Source of the DNA: Ideonella_A sakaiensis_A
Lineage (GTDB): Bacteria > Pseudomonadota > Gammaproteobacteria > Burkholderiales > Burkholderiaceae_C
Assembly: GCF_048320135.1 (NCBI RefSeq)
Contig: NZ_CP182947.1
Span: forward strand, 1,612,001-1,676,000
Direction of reading: 5' to 3'
Length of the DNA stretch: 64,000 nucleotides
Positions 35,452 to 44,137 of this stretch are shown here, in pieces. The position numbers and the translations under genes were made by a program. Each line of letters opens with the position of its first letter. The stretch's first letter is position 1. Below the pieces are notes generated by a model. That model did no database searches, had not been told where the DNA came from, and was given only the letters and a program-made list of their open reading frames with translations.

Positions 35452-36234
35452 TCAGACCGCATAACCCGGCATCTGGCGATCGAGCCGGCGCAGCAGACCG
35501 GGCCAGACCAGACGCGGCCCGAGGCCCTTGCTGACTTCGAGCGATTGCGCCGGCATGCCGTCGATGATCTCCGGCGCGACCCGTGTCAGCCGGCTGCCGC
35601 CGGCCTGGGCGGCGATCTGCACCTCGCAGGCGCGCTGCAGCCGGTACATCGACAACAAGGCCTCGGCGACCGAGCGGCCGCAGGTCAGCAGGCCGTGGTT
35701 GCGCAGGATCAGGTAGTTGGCGTGTCCGAGGTCGTCGACCAGCCTGGCTTTCTCCGCATCGCGCAGCGCCAGCCCCTCGTAGCCGTGGTAGGCCAGGCTG
35801 CTCAGCGGAAAACACGCCTGCTGCGAGATCGGCAGCAAGCCTTCCTCCTGGGCCGACACCGCGACGCCGGCGATCGTGTGGGTGTGGGCAACGCAGACGA
35901 CATCGTCGCGCGCCTCGTGGACTGCGCTGTGGATCACGAATCCGGCCGGGTTGACCGGATACGGCGAATCCATCAGCGGCCGCCCCTCGGCATCGACCTT
36001 GACCAGGCTCGATGCGGTGATCTCCTCGAAAAAGAGGCCATACGGATTGATCAGGAAGGCGTGGCCGCCGTGGCCATCGTCACCGGGCACACGCGCCGAC
36101 AAATGGGTGAAGACGAGGTCGTCCCAGCCGAACATCGCGACCAGCCGGTAGGCGGCGGCGAGGTCGACGCGAATCTGCCATTCTTCGTCCGACACCTGCT
36201 CGCGCATCGACGGGATCTCGGTCATCTGGTTCAT
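35452..36234 (-). CDS. Class II aldolase/adducin-family protein
   Basis: A 260-residue protein of the zinc-dependent class II aldolase family. Metal-ligand histidines are in VCVAHTHTIAG and a third in ILRNHGLLTCG; the acidic residue FEEITASSLVKVD is also typical. In bacteria this group includes fuculose-phosphate aldolase relatives and many uncharacterised members. The start overlaps the stop of the upstream CoA ligase by four bases, so it is translationally coupled. The substrate is unknown. Confidence 0.85.
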   Translation of the reverse strand: MNQMTEIPSMREQVSDEEWQIRVDLAAAYRLVAMFGWDDLVFTHLSARVPGDDGHGGHAFLINPYGLFFEEITASSLVKVDAEGRPLMDSPYPVNPAGFVIHSAVHEARDDVVCVAHTHTIAGVAVSAQEEGLLPISQQACFPLSSLAYHGYEGLALRDAEKARLVDDLGHANYLILRNHGLLTCGRSVAEALLSMYRLQRACEVQIAAQAGGSRLTRVAPEIIDGMPAQSLEVSKGLGPRLVWPGLLRRLDRQMPGYAV

Positions 36235-37952
36235 TTTTTCTCCTTGGGTGGCTGTTCAGTGGTGGCGGTGCCTGGCAGCGCGCGGGCCGCCTCGGCGGCC
36301 TGCAGTTCGCGCCACAACACCTTGCCGGATGCCGATTTCGGCAGCCGGTCGACAAATTCGACGAAACGCGGACATTTGTAGGCGGCCATCTGGCTGCGCG
36401 CCCAGGTGATGATGTCGCCTTCCGCAATCTGCCCGACCGACGCCGGATCGAGCACGACCAGCGCCTTCACCGTCTCGCCGCGACGCTCGTCGTGGGCGGC
36501 GATCACGCAGGCCTCGCGGATCGCCGGATGGTGGTACATGATCGCCTCGACCTCGGCCGGCCAGACCTTGTAGCCCGATGCATTGATCATCCGCTTCAGC
36601 CGGTCGACCATGAAGAAATAGCCGTCCTCGTCGATGCGCGCCAGGTCGCCGGTGCGCAGAAAACGCCGGCCGTCGATCTCGATGAAGGTTTCGGCATTCG
36701 CCGCATCGTTGTTCCAGTAGCCGAGCATCACCTGCGGCGCATCGATGACGATTTCGCCGACCTCGCCATCGGGCAGCTGCTGCAAGGACAGCGGATCAAC
36801 GATCCGCGCATCGACGTCGAAGACCGGAATGCCCAGGCATTGCGGCTTCGGCCGGTGCCCCGGGTTGATGTGGGTCGCGGCCAGCGTCTCGGACATGCCG
36901 TAACCCTCGCAATAGTCGAGGCCGGTCAGCGCCTTCAGCCGGGCGACGATCGCCGCCGGCATCGCGGCACCGCCGCCGCGCAGCACCTGCAGGCTGCTCA
37001 GGTCGACATCGGCGAGCCGCGGATTGGCCAGGAAGTCGATCATCATCGTCGAGATCAGTTGCCAGACGGTGACCCGCTCGTGCGCGATGCACCAGGCCGC
37101 GGCCTCGCGGTCCCAGCGCGGCAGGATCACGATCGTCGCACCCAGATAAATCGGCCCGTTCATGCCGCCGGACATTCCGGTCACGTGGAAAAATGGCAGC
37201 GCCGACAGGAATACCGCATCCTGCGTGCGGCCGAACCACAAGGCACCACCGACCAGCGTGCTCATCGCTGTGCGATGCGTGTGTTTGCAGCCTTTCGGCC
37301 GGCCGGTCGTGCCGGAGGTATACGGCATCACGCACAGCGAATCGGGCCCGACCGACGGCGCCGGCGGCGGATGGCCAGCCGCCAGCACCTCTCGCCACGC
37401 GGTGACGCCGGGCTTGTCGACATGGCGGCGTGGCTCGGCGACGAATGCCGGCACCGGCAGCCCGGCCGGTGCTTGCTGCAATCCATCGCTGTAGGTCGCG
37501 ACGATCAGGTGGCGCAGACCACCTGCTTCGTTGAGCAGCGGCAGCATGTGGTCGGCCAGATCCTGTGCGGCGAATGCGGTCGTCGCGCCGCTGTCGGCAA
37601 CGTAGTGGCGCAATTCCTCGCCGAGGTTCATCGGATTGACCGGCACCACCACCGCATTGGCGCGCAGGATGCCGTAATAGGCGGCGACCCACTGCGGGCT
37701 GTTCTGCATGTAGAGCAGCACGCGGTCGCCGGCAGCCACGCCGCATTGGCTCTGCAGAAAACCGGCAATCGCCTCGGTCTGCGCAAGCAGTTCGCGGTAG
37801 CTGGTCGAGTTGCCGTAGAAGCGGATTGCCGCCTTGTCCGGATAACGCGCCGCCGATACCTCGAGGTTGTGGCTGAGGCTGGTCTGCGGCAACGTCAGGT
37901 GCAGTGGCAGCCCCGGCGGCCAGGACGCGCGATGGCGCAGGGAAGCATTCAT
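36231..37952 (-). CDS. Long-chain fatty acid-CoA ligase-like AMP-binding protein
   Basis: A 573-residue adenylate-forming ligase. Motifs: MPYTSGTTGRPKGCKHTH, EGYGMSETLAATHINP, FLRTGDLARIDEDGY, and the C-terminal lysine region RLPKSASGKVLWREL. The C-terminus is a Pro/Lys-rich tail. It is upstream of, and coupled with, the class II aldolase, and 16 bp downstream of an acyl-CoA dehydrogenase. Together they would activate and oxidise an acyl side chain. Confidence 0.9.
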   Translation of the reverse strand: MNASLRHRASWPPGLPLHLTLPQTSLSHNLEVSAARYPDKAAIRFYGNSTSYRELLAQTEAIAGFLQSQCGVAAGDRVLLYMQNSPQWVAAYYGILRANAVVVPVNPMNLGEELRHYVADSGATTAFAAQDLADHMLPLLNEAGGLRHLIVATYSDGLQQAPAGLPVPAFVAEPRRHVDKPGVTAWREVLAAGHPPPAPSVGPDSLCVMPYTSGTTGRPKGCKHTHRTAMSTLVGGALWFGRTQDAVFLSALPFFHVTGMSGGMNGPIYLGATIVILPRWDREAAAWCIAHERVTVWQLISTMMIDFLANPRLADVDLSSLQVLRGGGAAMPAAIVARLKALTGLDYCEGYGMSETLAATHINPGHRPKPQCLGIPVFDVDARIVDPLSLQQLPDGEVGEIVIDAPQVMLGYWNNDAANAETFIEIDGRRFLRTGDLARIDEDGYFFMVDRLKRMINASGYKVWPAEVEAIMYHHPAIREACVIAAHDERRGETVKALVVLDPASVGQIAEGDIITWARSQMAAYKCPRFVEFVDRLPKSASGKVLWRELQAAEAARALPGTATTEQPPKEKK

Positions 37953-37968
37953 CTGCTGCGCTGCGCGA

Positions 37969-39195
37969 TCACGGGTGCTTCAGATGCCGCGCCAGTTCCT
38001 CCTTAGCGATCGCATTGCGGTGCACCTCGTCGGGGCCGTCAGCAAAACGCAGCGTGCGCGAGCTGGCATAGGCCTTGGCCAGGCCGAAGTCATCGCTGAC
38101 CGCGCCGCCGCCGTGCACCTGCATCGCCCAGTCGATGACCTGGCAGGCCATGTTCGGCGCTGCGACCTTGATCATTGCGATCTCCTGCCGCGCATGCTTG
38201 TTGCCGACGGTATCCATCTTGTACGCGGCATGCAGCACCAGCAGCCGCGCCTGGTTGATCAGGATGCGCGAATTGGCGATGCGCTCGCGGGTCACGCCCT
38301 GGTCGGCAATCTTGCGGCCGAATGCGGTGCGCGACAACGCCCGCTGGCACATCATCTCGAGTGCCCGCTCGGCGCGGCCGATCAGCCGCATGCAGTGGTG
38401 AATGCGGCCCGGGCCGAGCCGGCCCTGCGCGATCTCGAAGCCGCGACCCTCGCCGAGCAGCACGTTCGATACCGGCACCCGCACATCCTTGAAATCGACT
38501 TCGGCATGGCCGTGCGGCGCATCGTCGTAGCCGAAGACCGGCAGGTGGCGCAGCACCTTGACACCCGGCGTATCCATCGGCACCAGCACCATCGACTGCT
38601 GCTGGTGCCGGTTCTGGTGCTGCGGGTCGGTCTTGCCCATGAAGATCAGGATCTTGCAACGCGGATCGTTGGCGCCCGAGGTCCACCACTTGCGGCCGTT
38701 GATCACGTAGTCGTCGCCGTCGCGCTCGATGCGCGCCTCGATGTTGGTCGCGTCACTCGACGCGACATCCGGCTCGGTCATCGCGAAGGCCGAGCGGATC
38801 TCGCCTTCGAGCAGCGGCTTCAGCCAGCGCTCCTGCTGTTCGGGCGTTGCATAGCGGACCAGCGTTTCCATGTTGCCGGTATCCGGTGCCGAGCAGTTGA
38901 ACGGCTCGGCACCGATCGCCGAGCGGCCCATGATCTCGCACAGCGGCGCATATTCGAGGTTGGTCAGCCCGGCGCCATATTTCGATTCGGGCAGGAACAG
39001 GTTCCACAGTCCGGCGTCGCGCGCCTTCTGCTTCAGTTCCTCCATCACCGGCGCCGGCTGCCACGGGTTGCCGGCTGCGCGTGCGGCACCCATCTCGGCC
39101 TCGAAACGCGCCTCGGCCGGGTAGACATGTTCGTCCATGAATGCGCTGACCCGCGCCTGCAGGTCCAGCACCTTGTCGCTGTAAGCAAAATCCAT
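37969..39195 (-). CDS. Acyl-CoA dehydrogenase family protein
   Basis: A 408-residue flavoprotein dehydrogenase of the group related to the C-terminal half of human ACAD10/ACAD11. The FAD-binding signatures FAMTEPDVASSDATN and INGRKWWTSGANDP are visible, as is the C-terminal block MQVHGGGAVSDDFGLA. The upstream phosphotransferase-fold gene is the usual partner of this group and is fused to the dehydrogenase in animal ACAD10/11. It probably oxidises long or branched acyl-CoAs, including 4-hydroxyacyl-CoAs. Confidence 0.9.
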   Translation of the reverse strand: MDFAYSDKVLDLQARVSAFMDEHVYPAEARFEAEMGAARAAGNPWQPAPVMEELKQKARDAGLWNLFLPESKYGAGLTNLEYAPLCEIMGRSAIGAEPFNCSAPDTGNMETLVRYATPEQQERWLKPLLEGEIRSAFAMTEPDVASSDATNIEARIERDGDDYVINGRKWWTSGANDPRCKILIFMGKTDPQHQNRHQQQSMVLVPMDTPGVKVLRHLPVFGYDDAPHGHAEVDFKDVRVPVSNVLLGEGRGFEIAQGRLGPGRIHHCMRLIGRAERALEMMCQRALSRTAFGRKIADQGVTRERIANSRILINQARLLVLHAAYKMDTVGNKHARQEIAMIKVAAPNMACQVIDWAMQVHGGGAVSDDFGLAKAYASSRTLRFADGPDEVHRNAIAKEELARHLKHP

Positions 39196-39234
39196 CGTGG
39201 TTCCTTGGCTGAAGATCGGTGGTGAGGCGCTGGT

Positions 39235-40395
39235 TCAGGACGCAATCTGCTGCGCCAGCGCCCAGGCCTGCTCGGCCAGCGGCCGGGCACGCCGGCCGGC
39301 ATCGCGGGCGCGGCTGTTCGACGCATTGCCCTGCTGCGCGCGCGCAGCGACGCCCTGCAGGATGCCGACCAGCCTGAACATGTTGAAGACCATGTAGTAG
39401 GCCCATGTTGCATCGGAAATGCTGTCGCCGAGGCGACCATCGAGTTCATGCGACGCCTGCCGCACGCGCTGCAGATAACGCTGCAGATAGTCCGCTTCCG
39501 ACGGAATGCCGAGCGCGCCGAGGTCGACGCCGGCCAGCCCGCGGCTGCCCTCGCCGCTCATCCGCCAGGTCATGCAGTGGTATGCGAAATCGGCCAGCGG
39601 ATCGCCGAGCGTCGACAGCTCCCAGTCGAGCACCGCGATGATGCGCAGCTGGGTCGGATGAAAAATGACGTTGTCGAGCCGGTAGTCGCCGTGGACGATG
39701 CGCGAGCGCGACGGATCGTCGTCGGACGCCGGCAGATGGCGCGGCAGCCAGTCGATCAGCCGGTCGGCGGCTTCGATCGGCTCAGTCTCGGCGGCGCGGT
39801 ATTGCCGCGTCCAGCGCGCAACCTGACGTTCCATGTAATTGCCCGGCTTGCCATAGTCGGCCAGCCCGATTTGCACCGGATCGATGCTGTGCAACGCCGC
39901 GATCACGCGGTTCATCTCGTCGAAGATCGCCGCCCGCTCGGCCCGGTTCTGGCCCGGCAGCGTCGGATCCCAGAAGATCCTGCCGTCGACGTTGTCCATG
40001 ATGTAGAACGGCGAGCCGATCACCGACGCGTCTTCGCACAACGCATGGGCGCGGGCCACCGGTACCTCGGTGCCGGACAACGCACGGATCACGCGGTACT
40101 CGCGCTCGACGGCGTGCGCCGACGGCAGCAGCACACCCGGCGGCTTGCGGCGCAACACGAAGGCCCGCCCGCCGGTGCTCAAGCGGAACGTCGGATTCGA
40201 CTGGCCGCCCTTGAACTGCTCGACCTGCATCTCTTCACCGATGCCGTCGATGCGCCCACGCATCCAGTCGAGCAGCGCGGCCTCGTCGAAAGCGTGGCGC
40301 TCGGCAACCGGCTGGGTGCCGCTGAACTGGGCTTGCACGTCGACGGGAGCAGCGGTTTGCGGAAGCTCGTTCTGCGTGGTGGAATCTTTGTTCAT
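39235..40395 (-). CDS. Phosphotransferase-family protein (ACAD10/11 kinase-domain-like)
   Basis: A 386-residue protein of the aminoglycoside-phosphotransferase fold. The N-terminal lobe includes QFKGGQSNPTFRLSTGGRAFVLRRKPPG, the catalytic loop is VHGDYRLDNVIF and the metal site is VLDWELSTLGDPLADFAYHC. In animals this domain is fused to the acyl-CoA dehydrogenase and phosphorylates 4-hydroxyacyl-CoAs before elimination. Here it lies 39 bp upstream of the matching dehydrogenase gene, so the pair probably does the same job as separate proteins. Confidence 0.87.
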   Translation of the reverse strand: MNKDSTTQNELPQTAAPVDVQAQFSGTQPVAERHAFDEAALLDWMRGRIDGIGEEMQVEQFKGGQSNPTFRLSTGGRAFVLRRKPPGVLLPSAHAVEREYRVIRALSGTEVPVARAHALCEDASVIGSPFYIMDNVDGRIFWDPTLPGQNRAERAAIFDEMNRVIAALHSIDPVQIGLADYGKPGNYMERQVARWTRQYRAAETEPIEAADRLIDWLPRHLPASDDDPSRSRIVHGDYRLDNVIFHPTQLRIIAVLDWELSTLGDPLADFAYHCMTWRMSGEGSRGLAGVDLGALGIPSEADYLQRYLQRVRQASHELDGRLGDSISDATWAYYMVFNMFRLVGILQGVAARAQQGNASNSRARDAGRRARPLAEQAWALAQQIAS

Positions 40396-40459
40396 CCTCG
40401 TGATCGTAGCCGCCCAGCGGTGCGGGCGCTACAGGTCATTCCCGTCAACACGCCGTTGC

Positions 40460-41233
40460 TCATCGCAACAGCGTCGATTCAAGCCGCTGCGTCAGGTCGA
40501 TCAGCCGTGGCCTGACCTCGTCGAGCAGAAAGGCCTGCGACAGGTTGAACGACGGCCCGCCGCAGTTCAGTGCCATCGGCGGCATGCCCGGCCCGGGGCG
40601 GAATGCACGGGCGATGCCATTGACATCCTTCTGCCAGTCGCCGAACGAGCAGGTCACGCCGAGCCGGGCATGGTCCTCGAGCGCCTGATCGATGCCGGCG
40701 CGGATCGCCGGCCACGACAGATCGTCGATCTCGCGCACCCGCTCGATGAAATCGGCGCGCTCGCGTTGGTCGACCGCGGCCAGCCAGGCGCGGCCGATCG
40801 CCGAGGTCGACACCGGGATCCGCGAGCCGACATCGAGGCTCAATGTCAGCGCCGCGCTGCTGCGGCAGTTCTCGACGTAGATCATCGAAAACCGGTCGCG
40901 GGTGCCGAGCGACACCATCGCACGCGAAAAGTCGGCCAGTTCCTGCATCAGCGGCCGCGCGATCTGCCGCACGTCCATCCGCGCCAGCATTGCGCTGCCG
41001 AGCGACAGCGTCGCGGTGCCAAGGCGGTATTTGCCGGTGTCCTCGACCTGCACCAGATAACCGAGTCGGGTCAGCGTGAAGGTCAGCCGCGAGACCGTCG
41101 ATTTCGGCAATTTGCAGCGCTCGGCGATCTCCTGGTTGCCGAGCGCCTTGTCGGCGGAGCGGTAACACGCGAGCACCTCGAGGCCACGCGCCAGCGCGGT
41201 GACGAAATGGCGGTCTTCCTTCTGGCGCGACAT
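40460..41233 (-). CDS. IclR-family transcriptional regulator
   Basis: A 257-residue regulator. An N-terminal winged helix (about residues 15-75; CKLPKSTVSRLTFTLTRLGYL) precedes the effector-binding domain with the family phrase IPVSTSAIGRAWLA and, further on, VNGIARAFRP. It is divergent from gcdH, and a perfect palindrome lies between them, so it probably regulates gcdH and perhaps the adjacent minus-strand acyl-CoA genes. Effector unknown; IclR members in such settings often sense aromatic or dicarboxylic acids. Confidence 0.88.
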   Translation of the reverse strand: MSRQKEDRHFVTALARGLEVLACYRSADKALGNQEIAERCKLPKSTVSRLTFTLTRLGYLVQVEDTGKYRLGTATLSLGSAMLARMDVRQIARPLMQELADFSRAMVSLGTRDRFSMIYVENCRSSAALTLSLDVGSRIPVSTSAIGRAWLAAVDQRERADFIERVREIDDLSWPAIRAGIDQALEDHARLGVTCSFGDWQKDVNGIARAFRPGPGMPPMALNCGGPSFNLSQAFLLDEVRPRLIDLTQRLESTLLR

Positions 41234-41278
41234 GGTGGTGGAGAGCGGTCCGTCGCCTCAGGCCGGGTGGCCCTGCAA

Positions 41279-41308
41279 TTGACGGGGCGTGGCCCCGGCG
41301 CGGACAAT
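41279..41308 (+). promoter_or_regulatory. Candidate gcdH promoter
   Basis: TTGACG (41279-41284) and GACAAT (41303-41308) with an 18-base spacer, upstream of gcdH. The implied start is just before the palindromic operator at 41323, so a bound IclR protein would block early elongation. Confidence 0.45.
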
Positions 41309-41322
41309 GGGGGTATCAAACA

Positions 41323-41341
41323 TGCAGAACATTGTTCTGCA
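41323..41341. promoter_or_regulatory. Candidate IclR operator palindrome
   Basis: TGCAGAACATTGTTCTGCA is a perfect inverted repeat with 8-bp arms and a 3-base centre, located between the divergent iclR-type and gcdH genes. Size and symmetry suit an IclR dimer site. Binding is inferred from position and symmetry only. Confidence 0.6.
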
Positions 41342-41407
41342 GTGCAGTCGGCCGGTCAAGCTGCCGACCCATCCCGTTTCGAGACGCCATCACCGAAGGA
41401 GCAAGCC

Positions 41408-42595
41408 ATGTCCCGCACCACCACCAAAGCGAGTTTCCACTGGGACGACCCGCTGCTGCTCGAAACCCAGCTCAGCGACGAGGAGCGGATGGTCAGGGAT
41501 TCGGCGCGCAGCTATTGCCAGGAACGGCTTGCACCGCGGGTGCTCGAGGCCTTTCGCCACGAGAAGATGGATGCCGGCATCTTCCGCGAGATGGGTGAAC
41601 TCGGCCTGCTCGGCCCGACGATTCCGGAAGCCTACGGTGGCTCGGGGCTGAATTACGTCTGCTACGGCCTCGTCGCGCGCGAGGTCGAGCGGGTCGACTC
41701 CGGCTACCGCTCGATGATGAGTGTGCAGAGCTCGCTGGTGATGGTGCCGATCAATGAATTCGGCACCGAGCAGCAGAAACAGAAATTTCTGCCGAAACTC
41801 GCGACCGGCGAATGGATCGGCTGCTTCGGCCTGACCGAGCCGAACCACGGCTCCGACCCGGGCAGCATGGTCACCCGCGCGCGCAAGGTCGACGGCGGCT
41901 ACAGCCTGAGCGGCTCGAAGATGTGGATCACCAACAGTCCGATCGCCGATGTCTTCGTCGTCTGGGCGAAGGACGACGAGGGTGCGATCCGCGGCTTCAT
42001 CCTCGAAAAGGGCATGAAGGAGCTGACTGCGCCGGCCGTGCACGGCAAGGTCGGCCTGCGCTCGTCGGTGACCGGCGAAATCGTGATGGACGGTGTGTTC
42101 TGCCCGGAGGAAAACGCGTTCCCGGAAGTGCGCGGCTTGAAGGGGCCGTTCACCTGCCTCAATTCGGCGCGTTACGGCATCGCCTGGGGCGCGCTCGGCG
42201 CGGCGGAGGACTGCTTCCATACCGCACGCCAGTACACGCTGGATCGCAAGCAGTTCGGCAAGCCGCTGGCCGCGAATCAGCTGGTGCAGAAAAAACTCGC
42301 CGACATGGAAACCGAGATCGCGCTCGGCCTGCAGGGCTGTTTGCGGCTCGGCCGGATGAAGGACGAGGCCATTGCATCACCCGAGGTGACAAGCATCCTG
42401 AAGCGCAACAGCTGCGGCAAGGCGCTCGACATCGCCCGCACCGCGCGCGACATGCTCGGCGGCAACGGCATCAGCGATGAATTCGGCGTCGCCCGCCACC
42501 TCGTCAACCTTGAGGTCGTCAATACCTATGAAGGGACGCACGACATCCATGCACTGATCCTCGGCCGCGCGATTACCGGAATAGCGGCTTTCTGA
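41408..42595 (+). CDS. gcdH: Glutaryl-CoA dehydrogenase
   Basis: A 395-residue acyl-CoA dehydrogenase. The GcdH-type signature is clear: FHWDDPLLLETQLSDEERMVRD at the start, CFGLTEPNHGSDPGSM as FAD site, a Glu-containing VVNTYEGTHDIHALILGRAI at the C-terminus (catalytic Glu in YEGTHD) and an Arg at SGYRSMMSVQ. It converts glutaryl-CoA to crotonyl-CoA in lysine, tryptophan and aromatic breakdown. GAAGGAG precedes the ATG. Divergent from the IclR regulator. Confidence 0.93.
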   Translation: MSRTTTKASFHWDDPLLLETQLSDEERMVRDSARSYCQERLAPRVLEAFRHEKMDAGIFREMGELGLLGPTIPEAYGGSGLNYVCYGLVAREVERVDSGYRSMMSVQSSLVMVPINEFGTEQQKQKFLPKLATGEWIGCFGLTEPNHGSDPGSMVTRARKVDGGYSLSGSKMWITNSPIADVFVVWAKDDEGAIRGFILEKGMKELTAPAVHGKVGLRSSVTGEIVMDGVFCPEENAFPEVRGLKGPFTCLNSARYGIAWGALGAAEDCFHTARQYTLDRKQFGKPLAANQLVQKKLADMETEIALGLQGCLRLGRMKDEAIASPEVTSILKRNSCGKALDIARTARDMLGGNGISDEFGVARHLVNLEVVNTYEGTHDIHALILGRAITGIAAF

Positions 42596-42635
42596 GGTCT
42601 GCCGGGCAGGATTTCACGATGTGGCACTCTGTTAC

Positions 42636-42666
42636 AAGGGTCGTCGGGCAAAACGCCCCCTTTTGT
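42636..42666 (+). terminator. Weak terminator-like hairpin after gcdH
   Basis: GGGC-AAAAC-GCCC within outer AAGG/CCTT arms, followed by TTTTGTG, about 40 bp after the gcdH stop. The stem is short, so termination may be partial and some readthrough into the downstream peptide gene is possible. Confidence 0.4.
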
Positions 42667-42788
42667 GTGCAAATGTGTCACCATCTCAATTGCAAACCGC
42701 TGCAGCAGACGCTGCGTGCGCAACAGGATCGACCGGCTGACTGGAGCCAGATCATCGGCACCGACCAGCACCGAATGGGAGTAAAGCC

Positions 42789-43004
42789 ATGCGAATATTG
42801 ACAATCGAAGAACTGATGCAGGTCAGCGGTGGTGGCCTGACCAAGGCGCAAAAAGAGCAGGTCAAGGCATTGAAGAAGATCAACAAGGATGCCGCGAAAG
42901 CCTTGAAGAAGGAATTCAAGGCGCTCAATTCGGCGGCCAAATGCACGAAGTCCGGCTCCGGCAAGGGTTCCAGCAAGGGAACCTGCGGCCCGGTCCTGAG
43001 TTGA
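42789..43004 (+). CDS. Microcin-like precursor peptide 1, double-glycine leader
   Basis: A 71-residue precursor. The leader MRILTIEELMQVSGG has the pattern of the colicin V leader (MRTLTLNELDSVSGG) recognised by C39-peptidase ABC exporters, so cleavage after Gly15 is predicted. The 56-residue core is strongly cationic (about 14 Lys against 3 acidic residues), with an amphipathic lysine-rich helix followed by a flexible Ser/Gly/Lys tail with two Cys that could pair. GGGAG is seven bases before the ATG. A strong terminator follows, so it is a single-gene transcript. An antimicrobial or signalling role is inferred; no close family is recognised for the core. Confidence 0.75.
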   Translation: MRILTIEELMQVSGGGLTKAQKEQVKALKKINKDAAKALKKEFKALNSAAKCTKSGSGKGSSKGTCGPVLS

Positions 43005-43042
43005 GACAAGGCTGACAACGGCCCGGCATTTGCCGGTCCGGA

Positions 43043-43079
43043 CCCGCAGGCCGCTGACGCGGCCTTGCGGGTTTTTTTA
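43043..43079 (+). terminator. Strong rho-independent terminator of peptide gene 1
   Basis: CCCGCAGGCCGC pairs with GCGGCCTTGCGGG (one bulged T) around a TGAC loop and is followed by seven T. It ends four bases before the stop codon of the convergent minus-strand gene and insulates the two. Confidence 0.92.
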
Positions 43080-43083
43080 TGCC

Positions 43084-44031
43084 TCAGTCCGGCACCCGCA
43101 GCGTCTCGATGCTGACCGAGATCAACACCTGCTTGCGGGTGCGTTGCAGCTTCAGCCGGGTCGTCAGTTGCGGATCGAAAAAATCCCTGAACAGCGGCGG
43201 CCTGGGCATTTCGAACAGCTGGTCGAAATTGTCGATCAGCGACGAACCGCCGGCATAGGCCAGTTCGCTCGTGTGGCTGATTGCCTGGATCACGCACGGC
43301 ACATGGGTAAAGCCCGCTTCGCGCAGCGCATAGGCGCGGTGGTAACCGTTGTTCAATACCATCCGGCCGGCGAGGCGGACCACATTCAGGTGCCTGGCGC
43401 CAAAACCGATCGGCACCGCAATGCCGGCCTGGGCGTGGCCATTCGACGTCAGCAAGGTGCGCGCGGTCGCGTCGCTGATCAGCCGCGGCGAAAAAGCCCG
43501 CAGGTCGGCGAGGTCGGACTGGAAGACATATTTCCCGCTGCCGGCATTGCAACTGACCACCGGCGGCGGATCCGCCTCGAGCGGCAGGCAGATGCCGAAC
43601 AAGGCATCCTCGCGCGCGCGATCGTTGTCGGCAGCGGCGATGGCCCGGCTGAATCGCGCCGCATGGTCGAGTGACACCCGTTGCTGGAAGACAACGAGCC
43701 GGTCGAGCTCGACCATGCCGAACGCGACCGGAATGCTGCCGAAACCCTCTTCGAAATCGGGCGCGGCGGTGATGTTGTCTATATGCGGCTGTCGATCGGC
43801 TGCGATCGGCTCGATCGTGGCGCATTCAGCCTCTCCCGCCTCGCGGACGGCAATCTCTTCATAGTGCCGGGCGGCCGCACGCCATTGATCGATCAGGCGG
43901 CCCTCGGGCAGCGCATCCCCTCCGATCACGCGACGGCGGACATGCCCGATGTACTGGGTCATCGGCGGGACGCCCAGCAGGTGGAGCTCGTTGACGTGGG
44001 CATCTCTCGAGGCATCCGGATTCGCGATCAA
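43084..44031 (-). CDS. ParB/Srx-like protein of unknown function, paralog A of a tandem pair
   Basis: A 315-residue soluble protein with no signal peptide or membrane helix. It is a clear paralog of the next gene upstream: shared blocks include HLLGVxPxT near residue 18, VELDRLVVxQQxVSL, VFQSDLADLRAF, LNVVRLAGRMVLNNGYHRAY near residue 220, and the C-terminal RKQVLISVSIETLRVPD. The GRMVLNNGYHRAYALREAG stretch followed by VPCVIQ resembles the ParB/sulfiredoxin core (dG-xhR-A-G-vPv). The TTG start at 44031 is chosen because AGGAG stands six bases before it and the length then equals paralog B. It lies antisense between two microcin-like peptide genes. Function unknown. Confidence 0.72.
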   Translation of the reverse strand: MIANPDASRDAHVNELHLLGVPPMTQYIGHVRRRVIGGDALPEGRLIDQWRAAARHYEEIAVREAGEAECATIEPIAADRQPHIDNITAAPDFEEGFGSIPVAFGMVELDRLVVFQQRVSLDHAARFSRAIAAADNDRAREDALFGICLPLEADPPPVVSCNAGSGKYVFQSDLADLRAFSPRLISDATARTLLTSNGHAQAGIAVPIGFGARHLNVVRLAGRMVLNNGYHRAYALREAGFTHVPCVIQAISHTSELAYAGGSSLIDNFDQLFEMPRPPLFRDFFDPQLTTRLKLQRTRKQVLISVSIETLRVPD

Positions 44032-44137
44032 GGCTTTCTCCTGTACGGCATCCAACGAGCTTAGCGCGGTCAGCGCACGGCCCGACGATGCGCCCTCGAA
44101 TGACTTGCAAACCGCAGGCACGATGCGGACCCGCCCG

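Noticed and set aside
32912..35815. A 967-codon minus-strand frame across two hydrolase/ligase genes
   Set aside because: Out of frame with both the acyl-CoA ligase and the EstB-like gene, whose motifs are intact.
42619..42801. A 60-codon plus-strand frame before peptide gene 1 as an immunity protein
   Set aside because: No membrane helix, no ribosome site, and it overlaps the well-supported peptide start in another frame.
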